Source: TMED23 sp913054205 (lineage in GTDB: Bacteria > Pseudomonadota > Alphaproteobacteria > Rhodospirillales > UBA2165). Taken from it: a stretch of 64,000 nucleotides of DNA. Position numbers and translations under genes: made by a program. Shown one piece after another: positions 27,345-35,864 of this stretch (positions within the stretch are counted from its first letter, which is position 1; each line of letters opens with the position of its first letter). The DNA lies in NCBI GenBank assembly GCA_046582495.1, contig JAYGEG010000160.1, positions 62,001-126,000 on the forward strand, read 5' to 3'. Below the pieces are notes generated by a model that saw only the letters and a program-made list of their open reading frames with translations, did not search any database and was not told the DNA's origin.

Positions 27345-28007
27345 ATGGCCGCACCAGAAAAAGATGAAATTGATTTAGCCGCTCAGGAAACTGTCCGTGA
27401 AGCGCACACAAGAACAGCTCCTCTCGACGACAACGCTTTGGACATGATGTTCAATGCCAATCGCTCGTTCAACGGTTGGAAAGACGATCCGGTGAGCGAT
27501 GATCAGCTCAAACAAATTTATGATTTGATGAAGCAATGCCCAACCAGCGCCAATAGCTGCCCCTTAAGGATTAAGTTTATCCGTTCCGACGAAGCCAAAG
27601 AAAAATTGGGCCCTGTCGTGATGGAACGCAACCGTGCAAAAACGCTGCAAGCACCGGTAACCGCAATTCTCGGATTTGATCACGATTTCTACCAGCATTT
27701 TGGCACCCTCACGCCGCATCGCCCCACCGAGATGAAAGAGCGCATGGAAGCCAATCCCGAGATGGTGCCGTGGTGGGCCAATTTGAACGGTGCTTTGCAG
27801 GCTGCCTATTTCATGATGGCTGTTCGTGCCGTCGACCTTGATGTGGGGCCGATGCAGGGCGTTGATAAGCCTGGCATGGACGCGCTTTATTGGTCCGGTA
27901 CCAAGGTCAAAACCGCCTTTATCGTCAGTATCGGTCGCGGTGACGAAAGCACGATCTTCAAAAAGCTCCCCCGTTTTGAATTTGAAGATATTTGCGAACT
28001 GCTTTAG
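27345..28007 (+). CDS. Nitroreductase family protein, RutE-like
   Basis: FMN-dependent NAD(P)H oxidoreductase of 220 residues. It matches the malonic semialdehyde reductase (RutE/HadB) branch: ALDMMFNANRSFNGW at the start, CPTSANSCPLRIKFI for FMN binding, and AVRAVDLDVGPMQGVDKPGMD near the C-terminus. In pyrimidine degradation RutE reduces malonic semialdehyde; no other rut gene is in the window, so its actual substrate is open. It is followed by a strong terminator. Confidence 0.88.
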   Translation: MAAPEKDEIDLAAQETVREAHTRTAPLDDNALDMMFNANRSFNGWKDDPVSDDQLKQIYDLMKQCPTSANSCPLRIKFIRSDEAKEKLGPVVMERNRAKTLQAPVTAILGFDHDFYQHFGTLTPHRPTEMKERMEANPEMVPWWANLNGALQAAYFMMAVRAVDLDVGPMQGVDKPGMDALYWSGTKVKTAFIVSIGRGDESTIFKKLPRFEFEDICELL

Positions 28008-28052
28008 ACACCTAAATCACTTGTAAATATGGCGAAAATCTATAAAACCAGC

Positions 28053-28089
28053 GCGGCGTGAGGGTAAACTCGCGCCGCTTTTCTTTTTT
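28053..28089 (+). terminator. Rho-independent terminator of the nitroreductase gene
   Basis: Ten-bp stem GCGGCGTGAG/CTCGCGCCGC (one G-U pair) with a 6-base loop, followed by TTTTCTTTTTT, 46 bases past the stop and 27 bases before aspS. Confidence 0.92.
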
Positions 28090-28115
28090 GGCACTTTTCT
28101 TGAAAAATTGATGAT

Positions 28116-29930
28116 ATGACAAACTCTGACCTCCATCCGTTTCGTACCCATACTTGCGGCGAACTTCGTGAGCAACATACCGGCGAGACCGTTCGCCTGT
28201 CGGGCTGGGTCCACCGCAAGCGCGATCACGGCAATCTCCTCTTTGTGGATTTGCGCGATCACTATGGCCTGACCCAATTGGTGATCGAAAATACCGGCGA
28301 AATCTTTGAAACGCTGGAAAAGGCGCGGCCTGAAAGTGTGATCACGGTAACGGGTACGTTGGAGAAACGCTCAGAGGATACGATCAACCCGGAACTGCCA
28401 ACCGGCGAGATTGAGCTTCGGATTGAAGACATCAATGTTGAAAGCCCAGCTGATGAGTTACCGATGCAGGTCTTTGGCGATGCAGATTTCCCCGAAGACA
28501 TTCGGTTGCGGTATCGTTTTCTCGATCTACGCCGGGAAGAGGTGCATGCCAACATCGTGCTGCGCTCAAATGTGATCTCCTCGATCCGCCGGCGCATGAC
28601 CGATAGCGGTTTCATCGAGATGCAGACGCCGATTTTGACAGCGACGTCGCCGGAAGGTGCCCGCGATTACTTGGTGGCAAGCCGCATCCATCCGGGCAAA
28701 TTTTACGCGCTTCCTCAGGCCCCGCAGATTTTCAAACAAATGCTGATGGTCTCGGGCTTTGATAAGTATTTTCAAATCGCGCCGTGTTTCCGAGATGAAG
28801 ATGCCCGCGCTGATCGCTCGCCAGGTGAGTTCTACCAATTGGATATTGAGATGTCTTTTGTCACGCAGGACGATGTCTTCAACGCGATTGAGCCGGTTCT
28901 TCACGGTGTTTTTGAAGAATTTGCCGGTGATCGTAAGGTATCGCCGCAGCCGTTTGAGCGGATTGCATATGCGGATTCTGTTCGCTGGTATGGATCAGAC
29001 AAACCTGATTTGCGCAATCCTATCAAAATGGTTGACGCGACGGACACGTTCCGGGGCTCCGGCTTTAAGATTTTTGCCGGTATGATCGAAAAGGACCCGA
29101 ATGTAGAAGTTTGGGCCATTCCCGCCCCAACCGGCGGCAGCCGCGCCTTTTGTGACCGGATGAATTCCTGGGCGCAGGGCGAAGGTCAGCCGGGACTTGG
29201 CTATATTTTCTTCCGTGACGGCGAAGGCGCGGGGCCGCTCGCCAAAAACATCGGCCCGGAACGCACAGAAGCACTTCGGACAGAGCTTGGCCTTGAAGAC
29301 GGAGATGCGATTTTCTTTGTCGCCGGCCAGCCCAAGACATTTGCCGCCTTTGCCGGGGCAGCCCGCATGCGCGTTGGCGAAGAGTTGGAGCTTTGTGAAA
29401 AAGACGTCTTTAAGTTCTGCTGGATCAATGATTATCCAATGTATGAGATGGATGAAGATACCGGTCAGATTGAGTTTAGTCACAATCCATTTTCAATGCC
29501 GCAAGGCGGCATGGAGGCGCTTGAAAATAGTGACCCTTTGGAGATCCTCGCCTACCAATATGACATCGTGTGCAACGGCGTAGAGCTATCCTCCGGTGCC
29601 ATTCGGAACCACCGTCCCGACATCATGTATAAAGCGTTCGAAATTGCCGGCTACTCCAATAGCGATGTTGAAGAGCAATTTGGCGGCCTGCTGAATGCCT
29701 TTAAATTTGGTGCACCGCCGCACGGTGGATCAGCGCCTGGCATTGATCGGATCGTCATGCTGTTGGCCGATGAGCCGAATATCCGCGAAGTCATTGCCTT
29801 CCCCATGAACCAGCAAGCTGAAGATTTGTTGATGAATGCACCGGTTGAGATTACACCCGAGCGCTATAAAGAACTTCACATCAAAGCTGATTTACCCAAG
29901 GTGAAGAAAAAATACACCGACGAAGAATAG
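28116..29930 (+). CDS. aspS: Aspartyl-tRNA synthetase
   Basis: Class IIb aminoacyl-tRNA synthetase, 604 residues, bacterial type with the GAD insertion (about 290-420). N-terminal OB-fold for the anticodon: VRLSGWVHRKRDHGNLLFVDLRD. Motif 2 lies in the FQIAPCFRDEDARADRSPGEFYQLDIE region and motif 3 in APPHGGSAPGIDRIVMLL. Whether it charges only tRNA-Asp or also tRNA-Asn cannot be decided without knowing whether the genome has asnS or gatCAB. No strong ribosome site precedes the ATG. Confidence 0.97.
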   Translation: MTNSDLHPFRTHTCGELREQHTGETVRLSGWVHRKRDHGNLLFVDLRDHYGLTQLVIENTGEIFETLEKARPESVITVTGTLEKRSEDTINPELPTGEIELRIEDINVESPADELPMQVFGDADFPEDIRLRYRFLDLRREEVHANIVLRSNVISSIRRRMTDSGFIEMQTPILTATSPEGARDYLVASRIHPGKFYALPQAPQIFKQMLMVSGFDKYFQIAPCFRDEDARADRSPGEFYQLDIEMSFVTQDDVFNAIEPVLHGVFEEFAGDRKVSPQPFERIAYADSVRWYGSDKPDLRNPIKMVDATDTFRGSGFKIFAGMIEKDPNVEVWAIPAPTGGSRAFCDRMNSWAQGEGQPGLGYIFFRDGEGAGPLAKNIGPERTEALRTELGLEDGDAIFFVAGQPKTFAAFAGAARMRVGEELELCEKDVFKFCWINDYPMYEMDEDTGQIEFSHNPFSMPQGGMEALENSDPLEILAYQYDIVCNGVELSSGAIRNHRPDIMYKAFEIAGYSNSDVEEQFGGLLNAFKFGAPPHGGSAPGIDRIVMLLADEPNIREVIAFPMNQQAEDLLMNAPVEITPERYKELHIKADLPKVKKKYTDEE

Positions 29931-30151
29931 GTATAAACCGTAACATTCTCGAACCGAATTTTTGCCTATCTAGTGTATGTGAATTGATCCACCTACTACC
30001 TACAGTGTCTTATAGTACAAAAACCGAATTTTTGCCCTGCAGCCTGTTGTCAGCAATAAACAAAGGCGTCCATACTTCTGCCTAAGAGCGTGGATACATA
30101 TCGCGCCGCCATTATACAAAATTTTTAAACAGGAAGCTTGAGGGGATTACC
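29931..30151. repeat. Intergenic region with a 15-bp direct repeat
   Basis: The 221-base gap after aspS contains AACCGAATTTTTGCC twice, at 29952-29966 and 30022-30036, 70 bases apart (about seven helical turns). It lies upstream of the lipoprotein gene and may be a paired regulator site or part of its promoter. No terminator for aspS is visible. Confidence 0.5.
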
Positions 30152-30721
30152 ATGAGACGGTGGCTGGGTGTCGTCTCCGCATTTATACTATCGATATTTG
30201 TCAGCGGATGCGCTCTCCCTGTCAGCGTGACGGTGGCATCCTGGGCGCTTGACGGTTTCAGCTACGTCGCGACCCAAAAATCAATCACAGATCACGGAAT
30301 TTCTCTTCTTGCCGGTCAAGATTGCGCGCTCCATCGAATTGTTACCGAGATGGATCTTTACGCCTTATGCACCGATTACAAAGAAATCAAAGACAAGACA
30401 GCAGCCACGGCTATCGCTGATGCTTCAGAAATCATTGAAACCGGCATTAATAAAAATAAAGTCGATGATATTTTTGAGGGATTTTCCCTGAAGGCTCCAA
30501 CGCCTATCACAATACTTGAGCAGCATGAAGCTCAGTTTAAAGACCATGCCAAAGTCCAGATTAAAGAACCTTCCATAGAAGAAATCGCCAATTTCGAAAC
30601 CGCTTCAGGCGGAAAAGACCTGAGTGATTTTGAAAAAATCGAAGACCCGGATGAACAAAGTAGTTTTGGGATAAAGGGTATTTGGAGTTTTATAAAGAAA
30701 CTCCCGGACTTTATTACCTAA
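30152..30721 (+). CDS. Putative lipoprotein of unknown function
   Basis: Protein of 189 residues with a lipoprotein signal: MRR, a hydrophobic core (WLGVVSAFILSIFV) and lipobox VSGC with Cys near residue 22. Two further Cys (in QDCALHR and ALCTDYKE) could form a disulfide. The N-terminal mature part VTVASWALDGFSYVATQKSITDHGISLLAGQDCALHRI resembles a recurrent type of alphaproteobacterial lipoprotein, but I cannot name a family. The C-terminal third is acidic. GAGGGG precedes the ATG. It converges with the next gene, stop to stop within 3 bases. Confidence 0.7.
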   Translation: MRRWLGVVSAFILSIFVSGCALPVSVTVASWALDGFSYVATQKSITDHGISLLAGQDCALHRIVTEMDLYALCTDYKEIKDKTAATAIADASEIIETGINKNKVDDIFEGFSLKAPTPITILEQHEAQFKDHAKVQIKEPSIEEIANFETASGGKDLSDFEKIEDPDEQSSFGIKGIWSFIKKLPDFIT

Positions 30722-30723
30722 AT

Positions 30724-31245
30724 TTAATCAACACTCAGCTTTAAGGGCGGAAGCTTCAGCGGCACCTCAAAGGGTCTGTCCGGTATATCAACGTCTCGAT
30801 TGATGGATGCATTTTTGAAGGCGTCGATGGTTTTAAAAGCGAGCGATTTTTTAGGCTGGCTTTCAATTTTTTCAAGCAGTGCGAGAATTTTTTGTGTGCG
30901 GACGATAATGTGCTCGGCATTTGCGGCGTGTGTCTTTTCGAATTTGAGGCGTTGACGCCAAACTTCAGCATAATTTCGCGGCCGGTCCGGCTCTGACCGC
31001 TTACCGGTTAAAGCGCCAATCGTAACGTCAAAATTTGGCATCATTTCGGGCTGAAACGATAAATCTGTGTGTTGGTCTGAGGTTAAATAGCCAGACTCGT
31101 AAAGCTCCGCACTTAAATCCACCATTTCTCGCGGCGAAATTGCCTGCAGGTTATAGCGGGCTGCTATGCCTCTCAATTCACCGGTCATTGAGGGGGGCGG
31201 GGCATCGAAATGGGGATATGTACGCAGATTAGACAGCTTGGGCAC
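30724..31245 (-). CDS. Conserved-looking protein of unknown function, coupled to a diguanylate cyclase
   Basis: Soluble protein of 173 residues with no signal peptide, not assigned to a named family. Its middle part (ISPREMVDLSAELYESGYLTSDQH, then SFQPEMMPNFD and KRSEPDRPRNY) looks like a compact helical domain, and the C-terminal half is predicted coiled coil (RTQKILALLEKIESQ). The start is GTG, and its first 17 bases lie inside the end of the diguanylate cyclase gene, so the two are translated from one message. This suggests a functional link to c-di-GMP output. It ends in proline-rich LKLPPLKL. Confidence 0.65.
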   Translation of the reverse strand: MPKLSNLRTYPHFDAPPPSMTGELRGIAARYNLQAISPREMVDLSAELYESGYLTSDQHTDLSFQPEMMPNFDVTIGALTGKRSEPDRPRNYAEVWRQRLKFEKTHAANAEHIIVRTQKILALLEKIESQPKKSLAFKTIDAFKNASINRDVDIPDRPFEVPLKLPPLKLSVD

Positions 31246-32056
31246 TTCCAGTCATCCGAGAGACAGCAGCAGTATCTGACGGCTGATTGTGAAGGGGTGA
31301 TTTCAGTTGCATAGACCGCCGCCGGCGATTGCCTTCTGCTTCTTTAATCTGCTTGATTTTATACATGGCTTCATCAGCGCTTTGTAAAAGCTCATGTGCA
31401 TTATCGCCGGATTGATAGGCCTGCATTCCGAAACTGGTTTGAATGTTTAATGTATGGCCTTCCCAAGTAAGTGATGCCTCGTTGAGAGCTCGATTGAGAG
31501 TCTCGGCGCGCTCCAATCCATTTTCGCGAGTGGTGTTTACCAATATGATTGCAAATTCATCGCCGCCTAGACGGCCGACAACGTCCATATCACGTGTCTG
31601 GTCCGTCAGAATACTTGCTACTTTTCGTAAAACCTCATCACCCGCCGCGTGGCCGAAAGAATCGTTGATCGGTTTAAACTCGTCGAGATCGATATACACC
31701 AACGCTCCATGCTCAATATTGCGTTGGGCGCGGGCCAATACTCGCTTGAGTTCAGCTTCGAAGCCGCGGCGGTTTAAAACGCCGGTCAATTCATCACTTG
31801 TCGCCAATTCTTCAAGATAGGCAATGCGCGTTGATTGCTCGCTCAATTTGCCGCGCAGCGTTTCATTTTCTGAAAGCATGTGCGTAATAGCTTCCAACAA
31901 ATCTGTTTCATCTACGATTTCATCGATTTTTTTGCCATTTACAATTATGGAGGCGGATGCGCCAAACGCGCAGAACCGTCGCGGTATTTCCGCGATATTA
32001 TTTAGATGCCCTTTTATTTTATTTGAAAGCTGTTCAACTACCAATTTTGTTAACAC
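31229..32056 (-). CDS. Diguanylate cyclase (GGDEF)
   Basis: Cytoplasmic protein of 275 residues. Residues 1-80 form a helical N-terminus with a coiled coil (LSENETLRGKLSEQSTRIAYLEELA) leading into the GGDEF domain (about 85-250). The catalytic motif is GRLGGDEFAIIL and an inhibitory I-site RDMD precedes it by five residues, so it should make c-di-GMP with product feedback. The start is set at GTG 32056 because AAAGGAA lies 6 bases before it; a TTG 10 codons upstream is the alternative. It overlaps the following unknown gene. Confidence 0.9.
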   Translation of the reverse strand: MLTKLVVEQLSNKIKGHLNNIAEIPRRFCAFGASASIIVNGKKIDEIVDETDLLEAITHMLSENETLRGKLSEQSTRIAYLEELATSDELTGVLNRRGFEAELKRVLARAQRNIEHGALVYIDLDEFKPINDSFGHAAGDEVLRKVASILTDQTRDMDVVGRLGGDEFAIILVNTTRENGLERAETLNRALNEASLTWEGHTLNIQTSFGMQAYQSGDNAHELLQSADEAMYKIKQIKEAEGNRRRRSMQLKSPLHNQPSDTAAVSRMTGSAQAV

Positions 32057-32086
32057 GAAAGTTCCTTTCGAATTGCCTGCCAGCAA

Positions 32087-32380
32087 CCTTCTTTATACGT
32101 GAGAGAAGTTACTTTCCGATTAACAATGCAAAGGACGCGCCAAACTAAAAATTGTTTAATATCAATGCTTTATAATTATTTCATAAAGCAAAAATACACC
32201 CGTACTCAAACACTTTTACCGGCTCGGCAGAAGAATCTGCCTGGCCTTGATTTTGAGATGGGGCCACACAACTTAAAAGCGCGAATGTGATCTAGAGTGT
32301 CGCCGCTTTATCTTGGCGCTTTTGGCTGGGATGAACTAGGATAAAGCGACAGCATTTTTGACTTTTCGGATTCTTATTTC
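32087..32380. promoter_or_regulatory. Divergent intergenic region with an imperfect inverted repeat
   Basis: About 290 bases lie between the cyclase and eipB starts. TGTCGC-CGC-TTTATC-type left arm (32298-32312) pairs with GATAAAGCGACA (32340-32351), leaving a 3-base bulge, about 30 bases before the eipB ATG. It could be an operator or a leader hairpin. Nothing else is recognised. Confidence 0.4.
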
Positions 32381-33187
32381 ATGCGCAATTTTTTAACGTT
32401 CATTTTATTTTCCACAGTACTCGGTGGTGCTTATTCGGCGGTGACCGAGGCTGCCAGTTTGGTCCCTCATCGGGCCGTGTATTCCATGAACCTTTCGAAA
32501 TCGGGGTCCAATGGCGGATTGACCGGCGCGCGTGGTGTAATGACCTATGAATTCAAAGATCAGTGCGATGCCTGGACGGTGGAAAGCAAGGTCTACATGC
32601 GGTTGCGCTACGGCAATCATCCTGAAATCGAAAATGTTCGCTCGATTGTGACCTGGGAAGCCAAAGACGGCTTGGGATTTCGTTTTCGCGTGAACGAGAC
32701 GACCAACGGCAAAAAAACTGAAGAAATTAAAGGTGTCGCGGCGCTGGATGGCAGAGGGCTTGGCGGCGTTGCAGAATATACTCGGCCAACAGCACAGCGG
32801 GTTATTTTACCAAAAGGTACACTTTTCCCAACGGCTCATCTAAAAATTTTAATTCAACACTCAATTGATGGTGGAAAGCATATTACAAAGGCGATCTTCG
32901 ATGGCGCGTCTTTGGATAATCCCTATGAGGTAAGTGCTGTCATCGGAGCTGGGGTAGGTAACAAAAAAATGCCGGCTCGACTGACCAAGGTTTTAAAAGA
33001 AGCCTTGAATTGGAAAATTCGGCTCGCTTATTTTCCTGTGAATGACTCCAAACAAACGCCAGATGTTGAATTGGGTATCGAAATGCGTGAGGACGGTATC
33101 GTAAATCGCATTCTCCAGGAATTTGGCAAATATTCGGTCGAGGCGCGTCTCGATCAAGTCGAGTTTCTCAAAACAAGCGGCTGCTAA
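32381..33187 (+). CDS. EipB/DUF1849 family periplasmic envelope protein
   Basis: Exported beta-rich protein of 268 residues of the DUF1849 family, whose Brucella member EipB is needed for envelope integrity. The signal peptide spans about residues 1-25 (FLTFILFSTVLGGAYSAVTEAAS). The mature start LVPHRAVYSMNLSKS and the GARGVMTYEFKDQCDAWTV stretch are characteristic. Only two cysteines occur in the mature protein, C62 and the very last residue C268, matching the conserved disulfide described for EipB. It converges with dinB. Confidence 0.88.
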   Translation: MRNFLTFILFSTVLGGAYSAVTEAASLVPHRAVYSMNLSKSGSNGGLTGARGVMTYEFKDQCDAWTVESKVYMRLRYGNHPEIENVRSIVTWEAKDGLGFRFRVNETTNGKKTEEIKGVAALDGRGLGGVAEYTRPTAQRVILPKGTLFPTAHLKILIQHSIDGGKHITKAIFDGASLDNPYEVSAVIGAGVGNKKMPARLTKVLKEALNWKIRLAYFPVNDSKQTPDVELGIEMREDGIVNRILQEFGKYSVEARLDQVEFLKTSGC

Positions 33188-33218
33188 GGAATTAAGTAAG
33201 CTGTCCCCTTAATTCGAG

Positions 33219-34496
33219 CTATTCCTTCAACAAAGTCCGGCCTTTTTGAATGGCTGGACCGCCAAACTTCTCCCGCACCGAATCCATTGCTTTCTCGACT
33301 TTGGCGATGGTTTCTGCGCTGTTATCCAGGAGATCAGACAGGTCCGCATCTTCGGGCTTGGCAAACTGGCTGGTGCCGATTCCAATCAATCGATAGGGCG
33401 TGCCATTGACTTCCGGCTCTAGCAATATTTTGGCTTCGCGGTAGATAACTTCCGCCAATTGTGTCGGTTGGGGCAGGGTGCGTGATCGTGTGAGGCTTTT
33501 AAAGCCGCCGGTTTTAAGCTTCATGGTGATGGTGCGCGCCGCCAAATTCTTGGTCTTAAGCCGTTTGGCAACATTTTCGCAGAGTGGCCAAAGCCGAAAC
33601 AGAAGACCCTCGATATCGCGAATATTCTCTGAAAACGTCGTTTCGGAGGAAATGCTTTTGGCTTTTCCACCGGGCTCGACTTTCCGGCTATCTCTGCCAT
33701 GTGACAAATTGGAGAGGCGCTTGCCCATCACACCATAACGTTTGATGAGGTCGTCCTCCGGCATTTCTCGAAGCTGGCTGATCGTCGTCAGGCCATCGCG
33801 CTGCAAGCGACCACGGAGGGATTTTCCGACTCCCCAAATTGAGCCAACGGGGCGGGGACCTAAAAAATCCAGCGCTTCGGCTTCGCCAATGATCGCGAAG
33901 CCGCGCGGTTTGTCCAAATCAGATGCGGTTTTGGCGAGAAATTTATTGTAGCTCAGCCCAACCGAGGCTGTGACCCCGGCTTCCTCTTCAATGCGGCGTA
34001 TCAGTTTGACCAAAGTCGCCGCCGGGCTGCCGCCATGCAGCTTTTCGGTGCCGCTGAGATCCAAGAATGCTTCATCAATGGAGAGAGATTCCACCAATGG
34101 CGTTGTGTCGCGCATCATTTCTTTAATTTGCTGACCGACTTCGTTGTATTTGTCGCGGCTTGGGCGAATGACGACTGCATCCGGGCAGGCTTTTAGAGCT
34201 TTATACATCGGCATGGCCGAATGTACGCCATTGATGCGAGCGATATAGCAGCACGCTGCAACGACGCCCCGCCGGCCACCACCAACAATGACGGGTTTGT
34301 TTTTTAGCTCCGGGTTATCTCGTTTCTCAACACTTGCAAAAAAGGCGTCGCAATCGATATGGGCGATGGTGAGACTATCGAGTTCGGGGTGAGATATTAA
34401 GCGCGGCGAGCCACAAGAGCTACACCGCCCATCGTTGGGTGGCTTGTCAAAATGCTGGCCACATTCCCGGCAAATGCTTGGTATAGAACTCTGCAT
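33219..34496 (-). CDS. dinB: DNA polymerase IV with N-terminal zinc ribbon
   Basis: Y-family translesion polymerase of 425 residues. Catalytic carboxylates sit in AHIDCDAFFASVE and SLSIDEAFLDLSG. Residues 9-28 add a four-cysteine ribbon (C9, C12, C25, C28; CxxC...CxxC), an extension found in a group of alphaproteobacterial DinB proteins and absent from E. coli DinB. It ends LLKE rather than an obvious clamp motif. Its ATG directly abuts the stop of the ROK kinase gene on the same strand, so the two are probably co-transcribed. Confidence 0.93.
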   Translation of the reverse strand: MQSSIPSICRECGQHFDKPPNDGRCSSCGSPRLISHPELDSLTIAHIDCDAFFASVEKRDNPELKNKPVIVGGGRRGVVAACCYIARINGVHSAMPMYKALKACPDAVVIRPSRDKYNEVGQQIKEMMRDTTPLVESLSIDEAFLDLSGTEKLHGGSPAATLVKLIRRIEEEAGVTASVGLSYNKFLAKTASDLDKPRGFAIIGEAEALDFLGPRPVGSIWGVGKSLRGRLQRDGLTTISQLREMPEDDLIKRYGVMGKRLSNLSHGRDSRKVEPGGKAKSISSETTFSENIRDIEGLLFRLWPLCENVAKRLKTKNLAARTITMKLKTGGFKSLTRSRTLPQPTQLAEVIYREAKILLEPEVNGTPYRLIGIGTSQFAKPEDADLSDLLDNSAETIAKVEKAMDSVREKFGGPAIQKGRTLLKE

Positions 34497-35393
34497 TTAG
34501 GGTGCCTCTTTTGGCCAAAGCCACGCCGCACCGCGAGCGCCACTGGAATCACCGTGTTGATTTTTGACCAACCGGGTGGAAAGCTCATCTGAAAAGGCCC
34601 ATTTCTGCCACAAAGAAGGCACGAGTTCGTAGAGCTTCTCAATATTGGAAAGACCGCCGCCCAGTACAATTATGTCAGGATCGATCACATTGATGACCGA
34701 AGCGAGAGCACGGGCGAGACGCTCGGCATACAGGCTGATTGCGAGGGTGGCAGCATCGTCACCCTGGTCTGCCAACGCCGCTATCTCTTCGGCAGTCTTA
34801 CTTTTTGAGCCATAGTCATTAGACAATCCTGCTCCATTGAGAAAGGTTTCAATGCAGCCGGTTTTACCGCAATAACACGCAGCACCCGGTCTTTCATCCT
34901 CCGCCATCCAGGGCAGCGGATTGTGACCCCATTCGCCGGCAATGGAATTTGGACCGCTGATGATATCGCCTTTGATAACAACGCCGCCGCCGACGCCGGT
35001 ACCCAAAATAACGCCGAATACTATTGAGGCATCTTTGCCCGCCCCGTCAACGGATTCAGAAAGAGCAAAACAGTTGGCATCATTAGCGAGCTTAACTGGC
35101 CTTCCGAGCGCCGCCGATAAATCCTCATGCAAAGGCTTGCCGATCAACCAGGTCGAGTTTGCGTTTTTGACCAAACCACTGGCCGGAGAAATGGTGCCGG
35201 GGATGCCCATTCCAATGGACGCCTCTGGATGTTCGGATTGTTCAATTTGGCCAACAAGATCGACAATCGCTTGGATTGTCGCCTGATAGTCGCCTTGCGG
35301 CGAGGCCATACGTTGTCGTGCAATTTCCTGGCCGTCCGCTGCAAGACAAATAGCCTCAATTTTTGTGCCGCCAAGATCGATGCCAATACGCAT
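34497..35393 (-). CDS. ROK family sugar kinase
   Basis: Sugar kinase of 298 residues, resembling fructokinase or N-acetylglucosamine kinase. The ATP phosphate loop is IGIDLGGTKIEAICL; the ROK signature with Zn-binding residues reads GEWGHNPLPW followed by CYCGKTGCIETF. GTGVGGGVVIKG is the second nucleotide-binding loop. The sugar is not determinable from sequence. First gene of a unit with dinB, an unusual pairing. Confidence 0.9.
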   Translation of the reverse strand: MRIGIDLGGTKIEAICLAADGQEIARQRMASPQGDYQATIQAIVDLVGQIEQSEHPEASIGMGIPGTISPASGLVKNANSTWLIGKPLHEDLSAALGRPVKLANDANCFALSESVDGAGKDASIVFGVILGTGVGGGVVIKGDIISGPNSIAGEWGHNPLPWMAEDERPGAACYCGKTGCIETFLNGAGLSNDYGSKSKTAEEIAALADQGDDAATLAISLYAERLARALASVINVIDPDIIVLGGGLSNIEKLYELVPSLWQKWAFSDELSTRLVKNQHGDSSGARGAAWLWPKEAP

Positions 35394-35651
35394 TTATTTG
35401 TTCTCGTTGTGTTCGATATGCATTGTTGCCTGATTTTGATTGGAAAACAAGATCGTAGAAAGGTTTAGCGCAGGTTTATTTGACAAAAAGATAGGCTAGA
35501 AAGATAGTCCAAAAAGAAAGGATGCGACCCTCCATATGGTGGATCGCATCCCTTTCCCCCGTTCCCTTCTCAAGCAAGATCTTTAGTATTTAAAGATCAG
35601 CGAAAAGGGACCCCGTAGAATTCTTAAGTCATAAATTTGCTGAGCTGACCG
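35394..35651. other. Intergenic region containing a terminator hairpin
   Basis: This stretch, AT-rich on average, has no gene. Its one clear element is the near-perfect 16-bp inverted repeat at 35520-35551, listed separately. Confidence 0.5.
35511..35551 (-). terminator. Terminator of the 70-residue gene
   Basis: The 16-base arms around ATAT (35520-35551, two mismatches) are followed on the minus strand by TTTCTTTTT. It lies about 100 bases past the stop of the small minus-strand gene. Confidence 0.75.
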
Positions 35652-35864
35652 TTAGCTAACGGGACGAAACTCACCATTAATAAATCGAGCGCCCGGAAAC
35701 CTGGTTTCTTCCTCCGGCGGTGTTAATTCCATAACTTTGTGAATGCGACTGTTGATGAACTGCATTTCCGCAATGCGATGAGCAATGGTGCTATTTGGAG
35801 CGGAAACCATCCCAATGCGAGTTTCATCCGGTTGATCTTCGTCTGTGTAATAGATCGTGTACAT
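35652..35864 (-). CDS. Small protein of unknown function (70 residues)
   Basis: A 70-residue product starting MYTIYYTDEDQPDETRIG, with a mixed beta/alpha composition and no signal peptide or membrane segment. Support for it being real: a plausible GGGGG ribosome site upstream, a terminator downstream and ordinary residue use (for example HRIAEMQFINSRIHKVMEL as an amphipathic helix). The frame is open 57 codons further upstream but that part looks non-coding. No family is recognised. Confidence 0.55.
   Translation of the reverse strand: MYTIYYTDEDQPDETRIGMVSAPNSTIAHRIAEMQFINSRIHKVMELTPPEEETRFPGARFINGEFRPVS

Noticed and set aside
28091..28105. TGGCAC-N5-TTGA resembling a sigma-54 promoter before aspS
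   Set aside because: The invariant C of the -12 GC is replaced by A, it overlaps the end of a terminator T tract, and aspS is not a typical sigma-54 target.
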